From the NCBI GenBank assembly GCA_013399895.1, contig VXBA01000723.1, positions 65,132 through 129,131 of the forward strand: 64,000 nt of DNA. The letters run 5' to 3'. Both the position numbers and the translations under genes were made by a program. The notes under the pieces were generated by a model. That model was not told the origin of the DNA and did not search any database. It saw only the letters and a program-made list of their open reading frames with translations. This stretch comes from Serilophus lunatus. Lineage: Eukaryota; Chordata; Aves; Passeriformes; Eurylaimidae. This document shows, in pieces, positions 25,406 to 37,700 of this stretch; positions within the stretch are counted from its first letter, which is position 1, and every line of letters begins with the position of its first letter.

Positions 25406-26437
25406 TGTTATCATCAGGTTCTTTAAATTAATTAATTAATTGAATTAAGTTGCAAACAAGACCATACACCAAAGTTAATAGTACAAATTTTTATTTACTA
25501 GTAAATGTGAGGTAGAGATAGAATGAAATAGGAAAAAGAGGGGTGTGGAAGAGAAAGAGAGGGATAGAGATAGATTAAGTAGAAAAAATATCACCACTCT
25601 GTGCCTTCCAATGGCATCCTGTTGATCCTCTTCTGGTGGTCTTCTCAGTAATGAGAGTATTGCAGTCTGGATCTGTTGAGGGAAGGGCAGAGTGGTGAGA
25701 GAAAAAGCCCATGGTGGGGAGGTGTGAAACCCATGTTGGGAAGGAATAAGCCTGATGGTGAGGGAAGGAGTCCATGGGTGAGGAAAGGTGCCTGTATGTC
25801 TTTTATTTGGCTTAGGTTAGGTGGGAAGACCCCGGTACCTCCCCTGTGGCAGGGCATTTTACAATAGATGATGTAATACTGGTTCTCGGGACATTTTATG
25901 AGTTTTTGACTCCTTCTAAGATGTTTCACTTGCCTATTATGTCAATGCAGGAGAGTCCATTATGGTCCATCACCAGAGATGAATACCTCGAGCCTGCATG
26001 TGAATGTTTGGTACCTCCCCAGAGGGGAGTTATCACAGCTGAGTCATTTGTGTAAGGACAAAGAAACATTACCCCACCTGGCAGGATTTACCTCTTTCCT
26101 TATCTTGTTCAACATCCAGCTTGTAGCCTGAGGTGGTGGCTGTGCACGCCTTTAGCACCTGAGAGATTATTTTGCGCATCATCAGTTTGCACTTTGATTG
26201 TTTGAGCCATTAGCATTCCAGTTTTTCACACTTGTGGATACATTCTCCTGGGATAATTAGACAATAGTACCACCTTTATCATATCCCAAGTTCCTGTCAC
26301 AGTCCCAATTAGTAGGCATATTCAGGGAGGGGAGGGCTTCCACGAACAGTTGCTTCTTTGTACAATTTGCTACAGTGGACAAAAGTCTTCCAGTGATTTT
26401 AACAATCTTTGACATTAACCAATTTCAGTCTTTCACA
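25406..26437 (-). mobile_element. Solo LTR, inverted relative of the 13.8 kb LTR
   Basis: The minus strand matches the LTR at 13828-14961 over several blocks: the start (AGACTGAAAT), the ACTATTGTCTAAT block at about 26255, the block around ACTCAGCTGTGATAACTCCC at about 26030, and the polyA region (AATAAA on the minus strand at 25490-25495). It lacks the CR1 nested in the other copy. It carries roughly 100 extra bases (about 25690-25800) built of degenerate CCATG-containing units. The ends are inferred by alignment. Candidate flanks GGTTA (25401-25405) and GGGTA (26438-26442) differ at one base, so the duplication is unproven. Confidence 0.7.
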
Positions 26438-26939
26438 GGGTAAAGTTACCATTTTGAAGTTATCATTTTAAAGTATGTACCCTGCAATAATGAAGCTCTA
26501 CTTTGCAATTAAAATATCAAACTGGGAGTCAGAAACCATGCGAAAAAACTGACCTATGACTCAGTTCTTCATTTTGAATTCATCTTGTCCATCACTTTGG
26601 TCTCCATCTGTTATGGCGGACATTCGAGACAGGTGAGGTGGTGTGTTGCTGGGAGTTACTGGAAACCAAAGCCAGCTTAGGTCAGGTCAGTGGTGCATTG
26701 CAACTGCTTTTTGTCAGGCTTCTCCTCCATTGGTATAGGTGATTCTTGTTATAGTAACTCCTGAAAATACAACTCAATATACAATAATACAACAATATAA
26801 AGGCGCATCAATTACAATCTCCACCTCTGGCCCTTTTGGGCCCAGTTATCTGGTTTAACATTACAATGAACTCCTTTCCTTGTTCCCAGCTTGGCTAGCA
26901 ACAAGGCATTCCTGTACAAATCCAACATTAGTGGACATC

Positions 26940-27174
26940 ATTGCTGTCCATGGTGTCCTGGCTATGCCCCCTCCTAGCCTCCCAGGAACTCTCCACTTTC
27001 TCTCCAGCATGCTAGTATGAAAAGCAGAAAAGGCCTTGATTGTGTGTAAGCACTGCTCAGCAATAAGAAAAACATGTCCAAATTATGAATACTCTGTTCA
27101 GCATAAATCCAAAACATAGACCCATGCTAGCCACTATGAAGACAATTAATTCTATCCCAGCCAAAATCAGTACA
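26940..27174 (-). mobile_element. Partial LTR (bird ERV U3 end)
   Basis: Read on the minus strand from 27174, this begins TGTACTGATTTTGGCTGGGA, followed by text around TGTTTTGGATTTATGCTGA and CATAGCCAGGACA. I recognise it as the 5' (U3) end of a common bird ERV LTR. Resemblance fades below about 26940, so the rest of the LTR is either very diverged or replaced by other sequence. No duplication is seen. Confidence 0.6.
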
Positions 27175-30079
27175 CCTTGCTTTGCCTTAAGAGTCAATTG
27201 GCAGGCAGTAACTTCTTTCTCAACTATTCAAAGATGGATGGCTCAAAACAGACAGATGGCAGTGTAGGTTAGGCCTCTTGGTTAATTTAGCAGAATGTTC
27301 TGGAATTACAGGGTTTCTGTGGCACTCTAGCAGAGGTGACCCTCTGCTGAAATGGGTGATAAATGAGATTCTTTGCTCCATTTCCACATTGAAACCAGGT
27401 GGCACAAATATCTTGAGAACTCAAATAAATGGTTCTCTGAGATAACAGGTCTAACACCCGACATAATGCCAAGGGTAATTTTTTTCTTAGCATTTAATCT
27501 GTGCATAAGGGACTATACAAACTGTGTGACTTGACAAAAAACAGATGACTCTGTTCTCTTGAGTTATAACACATGATGAAACTGGACCAGATTTCTCCTT
27601 TATTACAGTTAAAAAAATCTCCTTTCTTAAAAGTAATATTCTGATCCAGATTATCTTGAGGCATAGGTTCTACAGGATGATTTTCCTATATGTTGTGAGA
27701 TGATGCATTTGCATCAGTATCTTATTTTCTTTGGGAATATATAATTTAAAATATAGTCCTGCTCTTTGTTAGGAAATTCTTCAAAGTCTGGACTGGATGC
27801 AATTAATGACCTCCTTTTTGCCTGGAAATAACCTTATTACTGAAGCAGGGAACCGCATTTGATCTAGGGCTGCAGTGTATCTAGAGCCCAGTTTGCTCTA
27901 ATCCTGCTACAGCTATTGTGAAGGAAAGATAAAACAGGTGTCCCCCAAAAACACCAGGAGTGGAAGGATTTAGGAAAATTTATTTCTGAAGGCAAGAACA
28001 CTAAAGAACATTAAACCTAACAATGTTACAAACACTGGGCCTTGTGAGAAAGACACATCTCTTTTGTGCTTGAGGCCCCAACCTGTCCTGCATGGTGGCC
28101 TTCAAACATGACTGCAAAGCGCTTATCTTTTTCCAATAGCAGGGAGAGCTTCTCTGGAATGCAGTGGCAGAAAAACATTTAACTGTCTCTGGGAAAGGTG
28201 CCTCTTCTAAGCAGGAGAGACTTCCTAAGTGAAGTGAGCCCTAAAACTCCTTTAAAAAGTCTTGCAGAAAAGATTATTTACAGCTGTAAATCTCAATTTA
28301 CTCATGGACACGTCATATTTTCTGGATTCTAGTTACCTTCACCTAAAGGGTCTTTGTCTTATGCTTCCTTGCATCAATGTCTACATGTCATTAATTTACA
28401 GTAAAATGCTTTCAGTCCATACCGGTAAACTCCACGCTAGATGGACAATTTTTGTTTGCTGTGTTGGCATTAAGAGGTGGTGCAGTCAGGGAGGACCCAC
28501 ATTGGGATAAAAGGAGGTCATCCTTCAATGTGGCCAAAACAAATGGATACTTCCTATACACCAGGAATTCTCGACACCATATGATCTTGAAATGGTAGGG
28601 TCTCGCACATTGGCTGACATGACCATTTTGAGACTTGTAAGTTGCCCCTGAGGCACTCATTATCACATTCAACACAATTACAGGGATCGTAAAAACAGTG
28701 AAATGTGCTAATTAATTTGTATGAAAGACTGAAAAATTGATTTGTTTGTTTGTTTTTTTCTTTATAAATCTCCTCTGTTTGCTATCTCTTCTGGTTTTAT
28801 TTAAGGACTCAACTCTACAAGGATGTTTATAAAGAAATTTATATCAGACTTTATTTATGTGAAATTATAAAACCACTCAAGAAATGGTGAAGGAGTGAAG
28901 TAAGAATATACTTCCTCTGAGCACTAGTATTCCTGCAGCCAGGATTACATCCTGCTCCAAAACTGTGCAGATATTTTGCCTATTTATAAATTAAGATTTG
29001 CATGTTTACACACCAGATGCCTATATGGGAACCAATGGCTATTACTGGATTTGTGTTACAGGAAAGACAAGATTGCATTAGTCTGGAGTCAACTGTTTGT
29101 AAAACTTTTGTCAAAAGAGTATATGCAGAGGAATAGTGATCACAAATCACTTACTAAGCATATTGATTCAAGTCTTACCACTAAGTTTAAGAGATTCAAA
29201 TTTAGACCTGATAAGCATCTGCTATCAGAAGTGGTAGCTGCTTATGTCAGTCATTTCCAAGACCAAGCAAGCACATAAGAATTCAGCAATCTCTTGAAGC
29301 AAAAGAAGACTTCAGATTACAGCCATTTGCTTGTCATCTTTATTGGGGTGCCATGTTCTAAAGGAAGAGGAGTCTCAGAAATATTCACAGATGACGTGGT
29401 AACTTGATATCAGAAGAACAAGTATTACAGTCATTGAGCATATGCCTTAGAGAGGAGAGAACATAGAAGATAATTTGTTTAATATAAAATTCCATTAAAA
29501 ATGTGACTCACTGTGAAATAGGTAAGTCTTTTGGAAGACTCTTAGCCCATACTGGTAACACAGGCATTTTGAAAAGCCTCTCTCTTCACAGTTTCAAAAA
29601 TCTCATCAAATCTCTCAGATTGCAAAAAAAGGAAATCTTAGCACGTCTATAGATGTCTCAGCAATAGAGTTTTAAAAGCTTACCTTCGAGATGGCATTTC
29701 TCTTATTCAGGATAAAAGAGGAAATTATGCTGGATCATAATTCAAACTACTAGCACGATCAACCTCTGTATTCTTTCTCAGCAGCCCAAAGATTACATGT
29801 TCCCATGACCTTTGGGGTGTGTTAGAAAGATTCCTAGTGTATAATTTTCTCCAGAAAGGTGTCTAGTTCCAGTCCTCCAAAGGTCTTAAGTGATCTAACT
29901 TAAAGAATATCAAGCGTAGGGGATTCATAGGCAAGGGTGATTCACATCATAGAAACATTTATGTAGTGCTCTTAATCACTAAGGTAAGCAGACCCATTCA
30001 ATCCCCAGGAGAAAAAGTTTCTTCGAGCAAAAGAAAATTGCCTGGGGTCCCATTTTTTATCTGCATGAAGAAGCTATTG
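27175..30079. other. Intergenic, nothing recognised
   Basis: Unique-looking AT-rich sequence. Reading frames of 60-100 codons exist (for example plus 28976-29278) but show no domain, signal peptide or splice signals that would support a gene. Confidence 0.5.
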
Positions 30080-30085
30080 CAAAAC

Positions 30086-31272
30086 TGTCTTGGTTTGGAC
30101 ACTAGGGGGCGCTACTGAGTTACAAGAGACTTAATAGAAAAGACAACAACCAAAACCGTTTATTATCTAGGGTCTATACAAGCTGTGGAACCCCACTATA
30201 AGCGTAAACCAGTTACACAAATAGATGACCCAATAATAACAACAAACTATGCTCCTCTGGGCCAGCTGCTGGGCTGGTGGAGCAAGGGAAGGAAGGCAGG
30301 CTGCCACATGGATGGTGCTCTAAAGCTGCTGGAAAAGAACAGACAGTGAAAAGAACCCAGGGGGAACCCAAGGGGAGAAAAATATCATTACTCCTGTCAC
30401 CTCCAGGTGTTTCCTTGCTGGCATTGCCTGAGCTCTGGTGATGCCACGTTGCAAGGACGGAGAAGGGGGGAAGCCATCCCTCTCTCAGCATCGAAGAAAG
30501 CTGAAAAGAGCAGCCGTGCCCCTCCCAGCACCGCGAGGAAGCCGAAAGAGACAGAACTTCTGTGCCTCCTGCTGCTTGTTCTTGGGGCACACTTACAGGG
30601 TGTCCCGCCTCTCCATTGGATGGCGGTGCTGGGCACCACCCCCCCTCCAAGATTTCACCTCGAGGCAATACAGCGGTGTTCCTGCCAAAATGCCTCATGG
30701 CCGCACTTGCCAGGAAGAGGGGCCGCCACCGCTCTGCCAGCTCCCACCACGCTCCATTCACAGCTCGCAGGGGGGTTGTAGGGGCACGGGCAGGGGTGGC
30801 CCTGGTGCCTGCTGTGCCTAGTGGGCATCAGCACCACCCCGCCACCACCCCAGCCCCGGCCTCAGCCCAGCACGCAGCAGGAACCGTGGGATGAGCGGTC
30901 GTAGTAGCACTCTTGGCCCTGCTCCTCCCATGCCGCCAGTGCCCCATGCCGCCACGTGCGGGGAAGCCCCGCGTGCACCTTGGGCTGCTCTGCCCCCGCC
31001 GTGGCAGCACAGAGCAGACCACAACACTTGTGCAGCACAGAGCAGAGATTCCGCAGAAGCGGCGGACCACCTCCACCTGCTGTGCTCTGTGCTCACCGGG
31101 ACATCACCAGTGGCAGCTGGAGCGCAGGGGCTGGCCAAGAAATGGAGGCAGTGACACAAACACAGCCACCAAGCCCCAGCGCACTGTCCCACCCTGGCCC
31201 CACAGCCTCCCTCCATCCCAGCCCACAGCAGCGGCATTGTGGGGAGGGCACTGGCAGCGCAGCCCCTGGGCA
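30086..31272 (-). mobile_element. Solo LTR with exact 6-bp TSD, 1187 bp, GC-rich
   Basis: On the plus strand the element starts TGTCTTGGTTTGG (30086) and ends CCCCTGGGCA (31272). It is flanked on both sides by the identical hexamer CAAAAC (30080-30085 and 31273-31278). A 6-base duplication is the usual class II (ERVK-like) signature. A minus-strand AATAAA at 30159-30164, about 75 bases from the low-coordinate terminus, sets minus orientation. The middle (about 30440-31270) is very GC- and CpG-rich and probably holds the U3 promoter. This explains the many overlapping frames there (up to 182 codons), which I do not regard as genes. No proviral interior is present. Confidence 0.85.
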
Positions 31273-31278
31273 CAAAAC

Positions 31279-32541
31279 ATGATTTAAATATAACCAGTGT
31301 CCATACCAAAACCAATGTCTTTCACATCATCTAATTTAAGATGCTTCTTTCATAAATGAGCCACGACAGACCAACAGAATTCTATTCTTCCCACACAGGC
31401 AACTTCTTTTTAAACAACTAATTACGTAAAAATAACTATACACATGGATAACCCTCCAACAACTGTAAGAACAGATAGATTTTTCAATATATCTAAGAGT
31501 TTGTAGACTTTAGTTGGAGTGGTTAAAAAAAATGGATGCACAACCTGAAATACTTTTAAACCAAAAATTTCTTCCCAGCATCTCATAAAGGCCTTAATAT
31601 ATATATATAAAAAAAAAGTTAATGATAATTATTTCTGAAATAGATTTTGGTTTATGAGATTTTTGTTTATGCTTTTAGTTTTGGTTACAGGGTCTTTAAG
31701 TAATGATGGATAAAATGTGCCTTCATGAGTACAAATAGAGCTTGAAAGGTCACAAGTTATTTCAGATAATTGGCCACAATTACTTTTTTTGATGCTTAAG
31801 AATTATTTCTACGTCTCCTGACAAAAGGCTGTTTCTGTTGATGTAGAAAAGCCTCCAGGAGACCATTTTAGCTTCTGAAAAGGCAAGGACAGCAATACTT
31901 CGCATACCTGTTAGGCTTTGTGAAAAGTCTCATGCTGCATTTTGCTGATCACATTGTGCCCAAAAAGAGGCAAACTTTATAAATTCACAATATGAAATTA
32001 TGTTCTTGCTGAGCATATACCTGGTAGCTGACAGTCATTTCAACTGGATTTAAAGGAGCCATTCGGCAAAAATCCACCTGTGATGTTTCAGCAAGGAGGA
32101 GCTCTGTCTCTGGTTCTTATAACCTTCTTATACAACCTGTTATGTTATAGTTTTATCTTTTTTTTTAGTATGTTGTCATTATGTCTTCCAAAACGATGTC
32201 TGCTCCTTGATTACCAGTGTAGAGAAGGTAGTAGCCTAAATAGATATTTTTATTGTTCAAGTGTTCTTAATTTAATTTCTCTGTACTGAAGTCAACATTT
32301 ATACGGAAACTTTGGACTGGTTTGAATAAGTTTCTGACAAATAATATCACATGCAACGTGTTTCAAGGAATATGTTGAAATAGCAACTGTGAGGACTTCA
32401 ATACTGGATCCCAGAAAAATTTAGCCTCTTTTGAAAAACAGAACACATTTTCTGTGAAGACATGGAATTCACTTCACAATCACAAGTCTGAAGGAATTAC
32501 AAGTTACTGCCCTTAGAAAAGTTGAAAAAATCTGTAGATGG
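31279..32541. other. Intergenic, nothing recognised
   Basis: AT-rich spacer between two solo LTRs, with a short (TA)n run near 31598-31609. No gene evidence. Confidence 0.5.
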
Positions 32542-32546
32542 GATGT

Positions 32547-33577
32547 TGTAGTGGTTTAAGCACTGTTTAGCATTCAGGGGGGCGAGTTCAATAAAGGTGA
32601 TGGAATGGTCAGCAGGGGGACTTTTTATTACAAGGGAATTAAATTAGAGAGGTAGGGTGATGACTAGTTGAAAGGGACAAGGGGAAAGGGTAGGAAAGGG
32701 TGTCTCCTTCTTTTCCCTCTCTCTTTGGAAGCACTTCTGGGCCTTTAGTCTCTGAAAAACACAAACACAGGTGAAAAAGACCAGTCCCTCCCTCCCTTGT
32801 CCGAATACTTGCTTCCGATTGAGAGGAATGGGTGGAAATCCCACCGGGGGCCTGCAGGCGCTGGACACAGGAACTGTGGCGCTTCTCCCCGCAGCGGCGG
32901 CTGAAAAAGAGAGCGGGGCGGGGCCATGTTTCAGCTTTCAAGCCTTCTCCGTCGTCGCCTGAATGGCGTCACCTTCTTCCTGGTCCAGCTGGCTTCCCGT
33001 TCGTCCAGTCAGTCGGGCCCCGCCTCGCTTCCGGTGTTCTCTCGTTGGAGAAGTCACGAGTTCAGTCGTTAGGCGCCATCTTTGTTCTCATGGCGGCTGC
33101 ACTTCAGAGACGCCACAGCGCCAGACGGTGCCAGGGCGAGCTCTCTATTGCTGTCCGTCAGCAGCCGTGGNGGGAAGGGACGGTCCCCGGCCGCACACTT
33201 CGCAGGGAAGGGGGACAGTGGGGAGGGACAGAGGTGGGGGCTAGAAACTGCCGCCCAGCCCCGGCCTCAGGGAAGGGGCCCCAAGAAAAACGAGGAACTG
33301 TTGCTGCCCTGCCCTGGCCTCGGGGACACTGGGACTGGTACAGGTCCCGATCCGTCCCGGCCCCCCGATCCCAATTTCCTTCTCCAAACCCCGTGAGAAC
33401 AGGTAAGCCCGGAGCCCGGCCTCCACAGGTAAAAAGGGTCCCTCCCCATCCCCCAGTCCCGGCCGGGACAGCCCCCTCCCCGATGGCTTTTTTGAGGAAA
33501 AACTGAATTTTAATCGGGTAAGTGGGGGTTCTCTCTCACAACCCCCTTCAAAAAGCCTTGTTTTTTAAACGGCTACA
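32547..33577 (-). mobile_element. CpG-rich solo LTR with exact 5-bp TSD, 1031 bp
   Basis: The termini are TGTAGTGGTTT at 32547 and CGGCTACA at 33577 (TGTAG/CTACA inverted). They are flanked by identical GATGT at 32542-32546 and 33578-33582. A minus-strand AATAAA at 32624-32629 sets minus orientation. Its minus-strand 3' terminus AAACCACTACA is the same 11 bases as the plus-strand 3' terminus of the 23646-24692 LTR, so the two are probably related (ERVL-like, 5-base duplication). About 32830-33500 is a strong CpG-rich block, probably the LTR promoter region, and contains a single unresolved base at 33171. The 224-codon frame here is a product of base composition. Confidence 0.85.
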
Positions 33578-33582
33578 GATGT

Positions 33583-34096
33583 TAAGAGGCATCATTTAGC
33601 AGTGGACTTGACACTGATGGGTAAATAGTAATAGTTGGATTCAGTGATATTAGAAGTATTTTCCAATTTTAATGTTTCTATGATTCTAAGTATTTGCAGT
33701 TATCTCTTCCCTTGTTTTGCTTTTTTTGGTGCTTGTTTAGTTTTGGTGGGTTTGGGCGGGTTTTGGTGGGGGGGGAGGAGGGGAGAGAGTGTTTTCTTTT
33801 GTTTATTTTTTAATTAATGAAAAAGACATTGAACCTGTTGAAGCCTGTTTCAGCCTGGATTGAAAAATATGTTGTGCTTGTAATTACATTCAGGTCATAC
33901 ACTTGGGATTCTGCCAAAGCCAGATGAAAGTGCAAGCTGCCATGTGGTTTGTAGGTGCTTCTTCCTGCTCCTGTTAAGATGCCAGTGAGATCACAGTCAT
34001 GCTTCGAAACACTTTGAATCTGCCCAGGGAGAAACTCGGGAATCTCAGATGCCCAAGGTCCATGGTTTGTGTTGGTAACCTTAACTTTGTATGTGT
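33583..34096. other. Spacer, nothing recognised
   Basis: A T/G-rich tract with a G run near 33740-33785, then ordinary sequence up to the next CR1. Confidence 0.5.
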
Positions 34097-34740
34097 CACA
34101 GTATCACAGTATTAACAAGGTTGGAAGAGACCTTTCAGATCATCTAGTCCAAGCTATAACCCAACACCAACCTATTATCTAAATCATGACACCAAGTGCC
34201 TCATTCCAGTCTTCTAAATATCTCCAGGGATGGTGACTCCACCACCTCCTCAGGCAGCCCATTCCAATGGTGAATTACCCTTTCAGTAAAAAATTTTTTC
34301 CTAATATTGAGCTGCGTCCTTCGGTTCTGTCACTGGTTGCTTGAGAGAAGAGACCGACTCCCGCCTGACTGCAGCCTCCTTTCAGGTAGTTGTAGAGAGC
34401 AATAAGGTCTCCCCTGAGCCTCCTCCAGGCTAAACAACCCCAGCTCCCTCAATTGCTCCTCATGGGGCTTGTACTCCAGCCCCTTCACCATCCTCGTAGC
34501 CCTTCTCTGGACACATTCGAGCATCTCAACATCTTTCTTAGACCAGGGCCCAGAACTGGACACAGTATTCAAGGTGCAGCCTAACCAGTGCTGAGAACAG
34601 GGGAAGAATCACTTCCCTGGTCCTGCTGGCCATGCTACTCCTGATACAGGCCAGGATGCCATTGGCCTTCTTGACCACTTGGGCACACTGCTGGCTCATA
34701 AGTTTCCTATCTACCAGTTCTCCCATACCCCTTTCTGCCT
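34097..34740 (-). mobile_element. CR1 LINE fragment, diverged
   Basis: Two tandem CACAGTAT octamers (34097-34112) form the CR1 3' tail, one base off the usual form. They are followed by GGTTGGAAGAGACC. The minus strand encodes the polymerase C-terminal region in two frames: VQRRATRMVKGLEYKPHEEQ in 34572-34330 and QCAQVVKKANGILACIRSSM further up, in the frame covering 34888-34538. It is frameshifted, so it is older than the copy at 11.1 kb. The 5' truncation lies near 34740. Confidence 0.92.
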
Positions 34741-37700
34741 GACCACATGTGTCTTCACATGTGTCTCCTCCATGTTTGCTGGATATATCTCTCATCCTGC
34801 ATTTCCCTATCTTCCCATCCTCCCTGGATAAATGAGCCATTCTCAGCATTGCCAGCTCTCCTAACAGCAGTAGTTCGAACCTTGCCATGAGGCAGATGTC
34901 AGCTTTTCCTCACGTGTTTCCTTCTTCCTCAACCATCTTCTATTTTGGACAAATGAGTTTACAGCCGCTTCGCCTCTGAGTTTCCCTGCACGGCTGCAAG
35001 GCCAGGCTTCAGCACAGGTGCTGCCCTCCACTGCTTCTGGTGAGACTGAAGTTGTGCTCAATGACACAGTGATGGGAATTGTGGAAATCCTAAAGATAAG
35101 TAAGAAAACACAACAGTAGTAAGGATGGAGTCCTGGCACAGCACTACCATCACAGGGGCTCAGGTGGGGAAGATGGTAGGAACCATCCAGGATGTGCTAG
35201 GGGAGGGAAAACATGGCAGAAAATCCCAAAACTCTGTATGATAGCCACTGCTCATAAAAAATTCCACAGAACTGAAAGAAGGGTGTTGGATAATTTTATT
35301 TTTTTAACCCGCATTTAACTTAATATGTGTAGCTCAAATATATCTTAAATTATTACTTAAATGATTCCAGCATGTGAGAATGCTTTAGTTTAACAAGACT
35401 TACTATTCCAACCATAATTATTGCCCTCAATAAAGGAAGCCTATTAGTCTAAAATTTTTCTAGAAGTTAACGAGATGATTAATGTCCAAGAACACCTTTA
35501 CACACAGAGAGAGGTTAGAGATAATTTTATCATTCAGAAATATGAAAGGCTTAAAGTCTTAACTCAAATCTGAACATCAGTATGAAATGTATGTCTCCAT
35601 TAACTGATACAGTAGTACAGTAGAACTGTTTCTGTTCTATTTCATAGTTTTTTTTAATGTAATGGACTACCAGCGTATCCCCAACAAATTGAAATGGCTG
35701 TCTAATTTTATCAAAACTCTACCTATCTTTAAATAAGCATTTCAGAACTGTCTTCTGTAGTCTCATTCATATCTCAGGGCAGCTGCTATCAGATCATTCT
35801 TAATACATAGCATAAGACATAAAATTTTAACAAAATCTAGTGTGGAGAATGCTCACTTCATGGTATTTGTGTCACAGTTGTTTTATTAGATGTTCTGGGG
35901 AAGTAAACGGAAAACATTCTTCTAACACTAGATAATATTAATGTGTGGTGCTCATATGGGAAAATTATTGTGAACATTTGTGTCTTTAGTGTCAAAATTT
36001 CTGAAACAGCATTAATATGTATAGTTTCATTTTTCCTAACATCATTGTTTAGGTTCCTAAGTCCTGATCTTAGGCACTGAGGCCAGGCTTAAACAAACCT
36101 AAAATATGATTTGTGCGCAAGCCGAATGCCATTTGTGCAGGACAAGCCAAAGCTTTGTCACTCCTTGCTCTTCCTGAAGTATATTACCTGCAATCAGTTG
36201 TCTTGAAGATAGAACTCTGTTTGATGTTGTATAAATAGACTTCATTGCTGTTCTCTCATCTTTAGCTGAAAGTTTGACTTGAGCTTCGGTAGAGTCCCAA
36301 ATACACTACATGGCAGTATTCAAGAGGCAAGAGAGATGTAAAGGTGTTTGGCGGTCTTTGGAATAGATAAGAACACTTTATGCATTCTAGAGATGCCTTT
36401 CCTTTATAGGTCATGACTAATGACACCCCAAAAAAAATCTTCTCCTACACCCTCCCAGGGCTCAGGAGGAGAAAGAAAGAGAAAAGTGAAATGACACAGC
36501 ATACCCTGACCTACCCATGACATCACAGAAATAGAGGATTTCCCATAAACTGATTTTTTTCCCTGAATTTTCTCAAAAATTCACATGAAGCTTAGTCTCT
36601 CTCTGGGTACTTTTTAGCACATCCAATTCCAATCAGGCTGTGAGGCCATCTTAGTTTATGAGTCAGGATATCACACCTGCAATTAAAGATTACAGGATAC
36701 TACAGTATTTCCCAAGTTGAAAAAGACCTACTATATAGCTACATTTCTATTGAACTGTACTGGAATTATATATACTTGACCCATACGGGAAGACTAGAAT
36801 TTGAACCCCAGGAACTGAGAATATCTTTCAGACTGTCAGGTTCCACAGATACACAAATAATCAACCATAAAACCTTCCTTGCTAGCACCAAACTTTCTTA
36901 AAGTTACTGTGTCTGAATTGATTACTCAGCAAGTTTATGCACAGCTACTGACAGAAACATGAATCAGTGCTAAAACCACACACTATTTTGACTGACATTG
37001 GAAAAATACCAGTTAGACCTGCTGGATATTTTGACATCTCTTGCTAAATCAAAGTGATTTTATGAGTTAATCTTTTATGGCAGCAAGAAATCAGCTAAGA
37101 AGAAACTCAGTCTAGAAAGAGTAGCTAGTAGTCTTTGTTAAAGAAATCATGACATTGACTCTGTTCATTTAATAATTCAAAATAACAGACAAATGTGATC
37201 AGACTACAAGCTATTTAAAAACCTCAGATTTTTTAAAGGAATTCAGGATTACTTTTCAATAAGTTATTTTTATATTTAATGACCTTTGTTAATAGAGTAT
37301 TAACTATGTTCATGATGTTCATATTGCAAAGAAATTGTACAATGAATACAGTGTTTATTCAAAAAGGCACTATCTGTTCTCAGCATTAAAGGTTTGTTTA
37401 CTTCTTACGTATGCACATATTATACCGAATTACTTAGGTATAAAGTGCTTTGCTGATTTTCAGTGAATATTTCAGTAATTCCAGGAAATTTAATTACCAC
37501 TTTACTATTACACAAGTGACAGTCTAAAGGGACTCAAAAATTCTTCACTTTTTCCTCCTATATCAAAAGAAATAGCTCCTCTCCCTGAACAGACACAGGT
37601 GGTATCTGCTGGCCATAATGGAGGCAGAGAAGGTATTGTTTATCAGAAATGATGGCTGCTGTCAAAATTATTCCTGACATTTTACAACACAAGCTAGCAA

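Noticed and set aside
30213..31315. Many frames of 80-182 codons on both strands
   Set aside because: All but the edges lie inside the GC-rich solo LTR 30086-31272. High GC removes stops in every frame, and no domain is seen.
31296..31320. Possible terminal inverted repeat with 30086-30102 (AGTGTCCA...CCAA...)
   Set aside because: The resemblance is imperfect, and the exact CAAAAC duplication places the element end at 31272, so the outer similarity is probably chance.
32832..33506. 224-codon plus-strand frame in a CpG-rich block, looking like a gene's first exon
   Set aside because: The block has LTR ends and an exact target duplication. Parallel frames of similar length in other phases and a base N inside the frame argue against coding.
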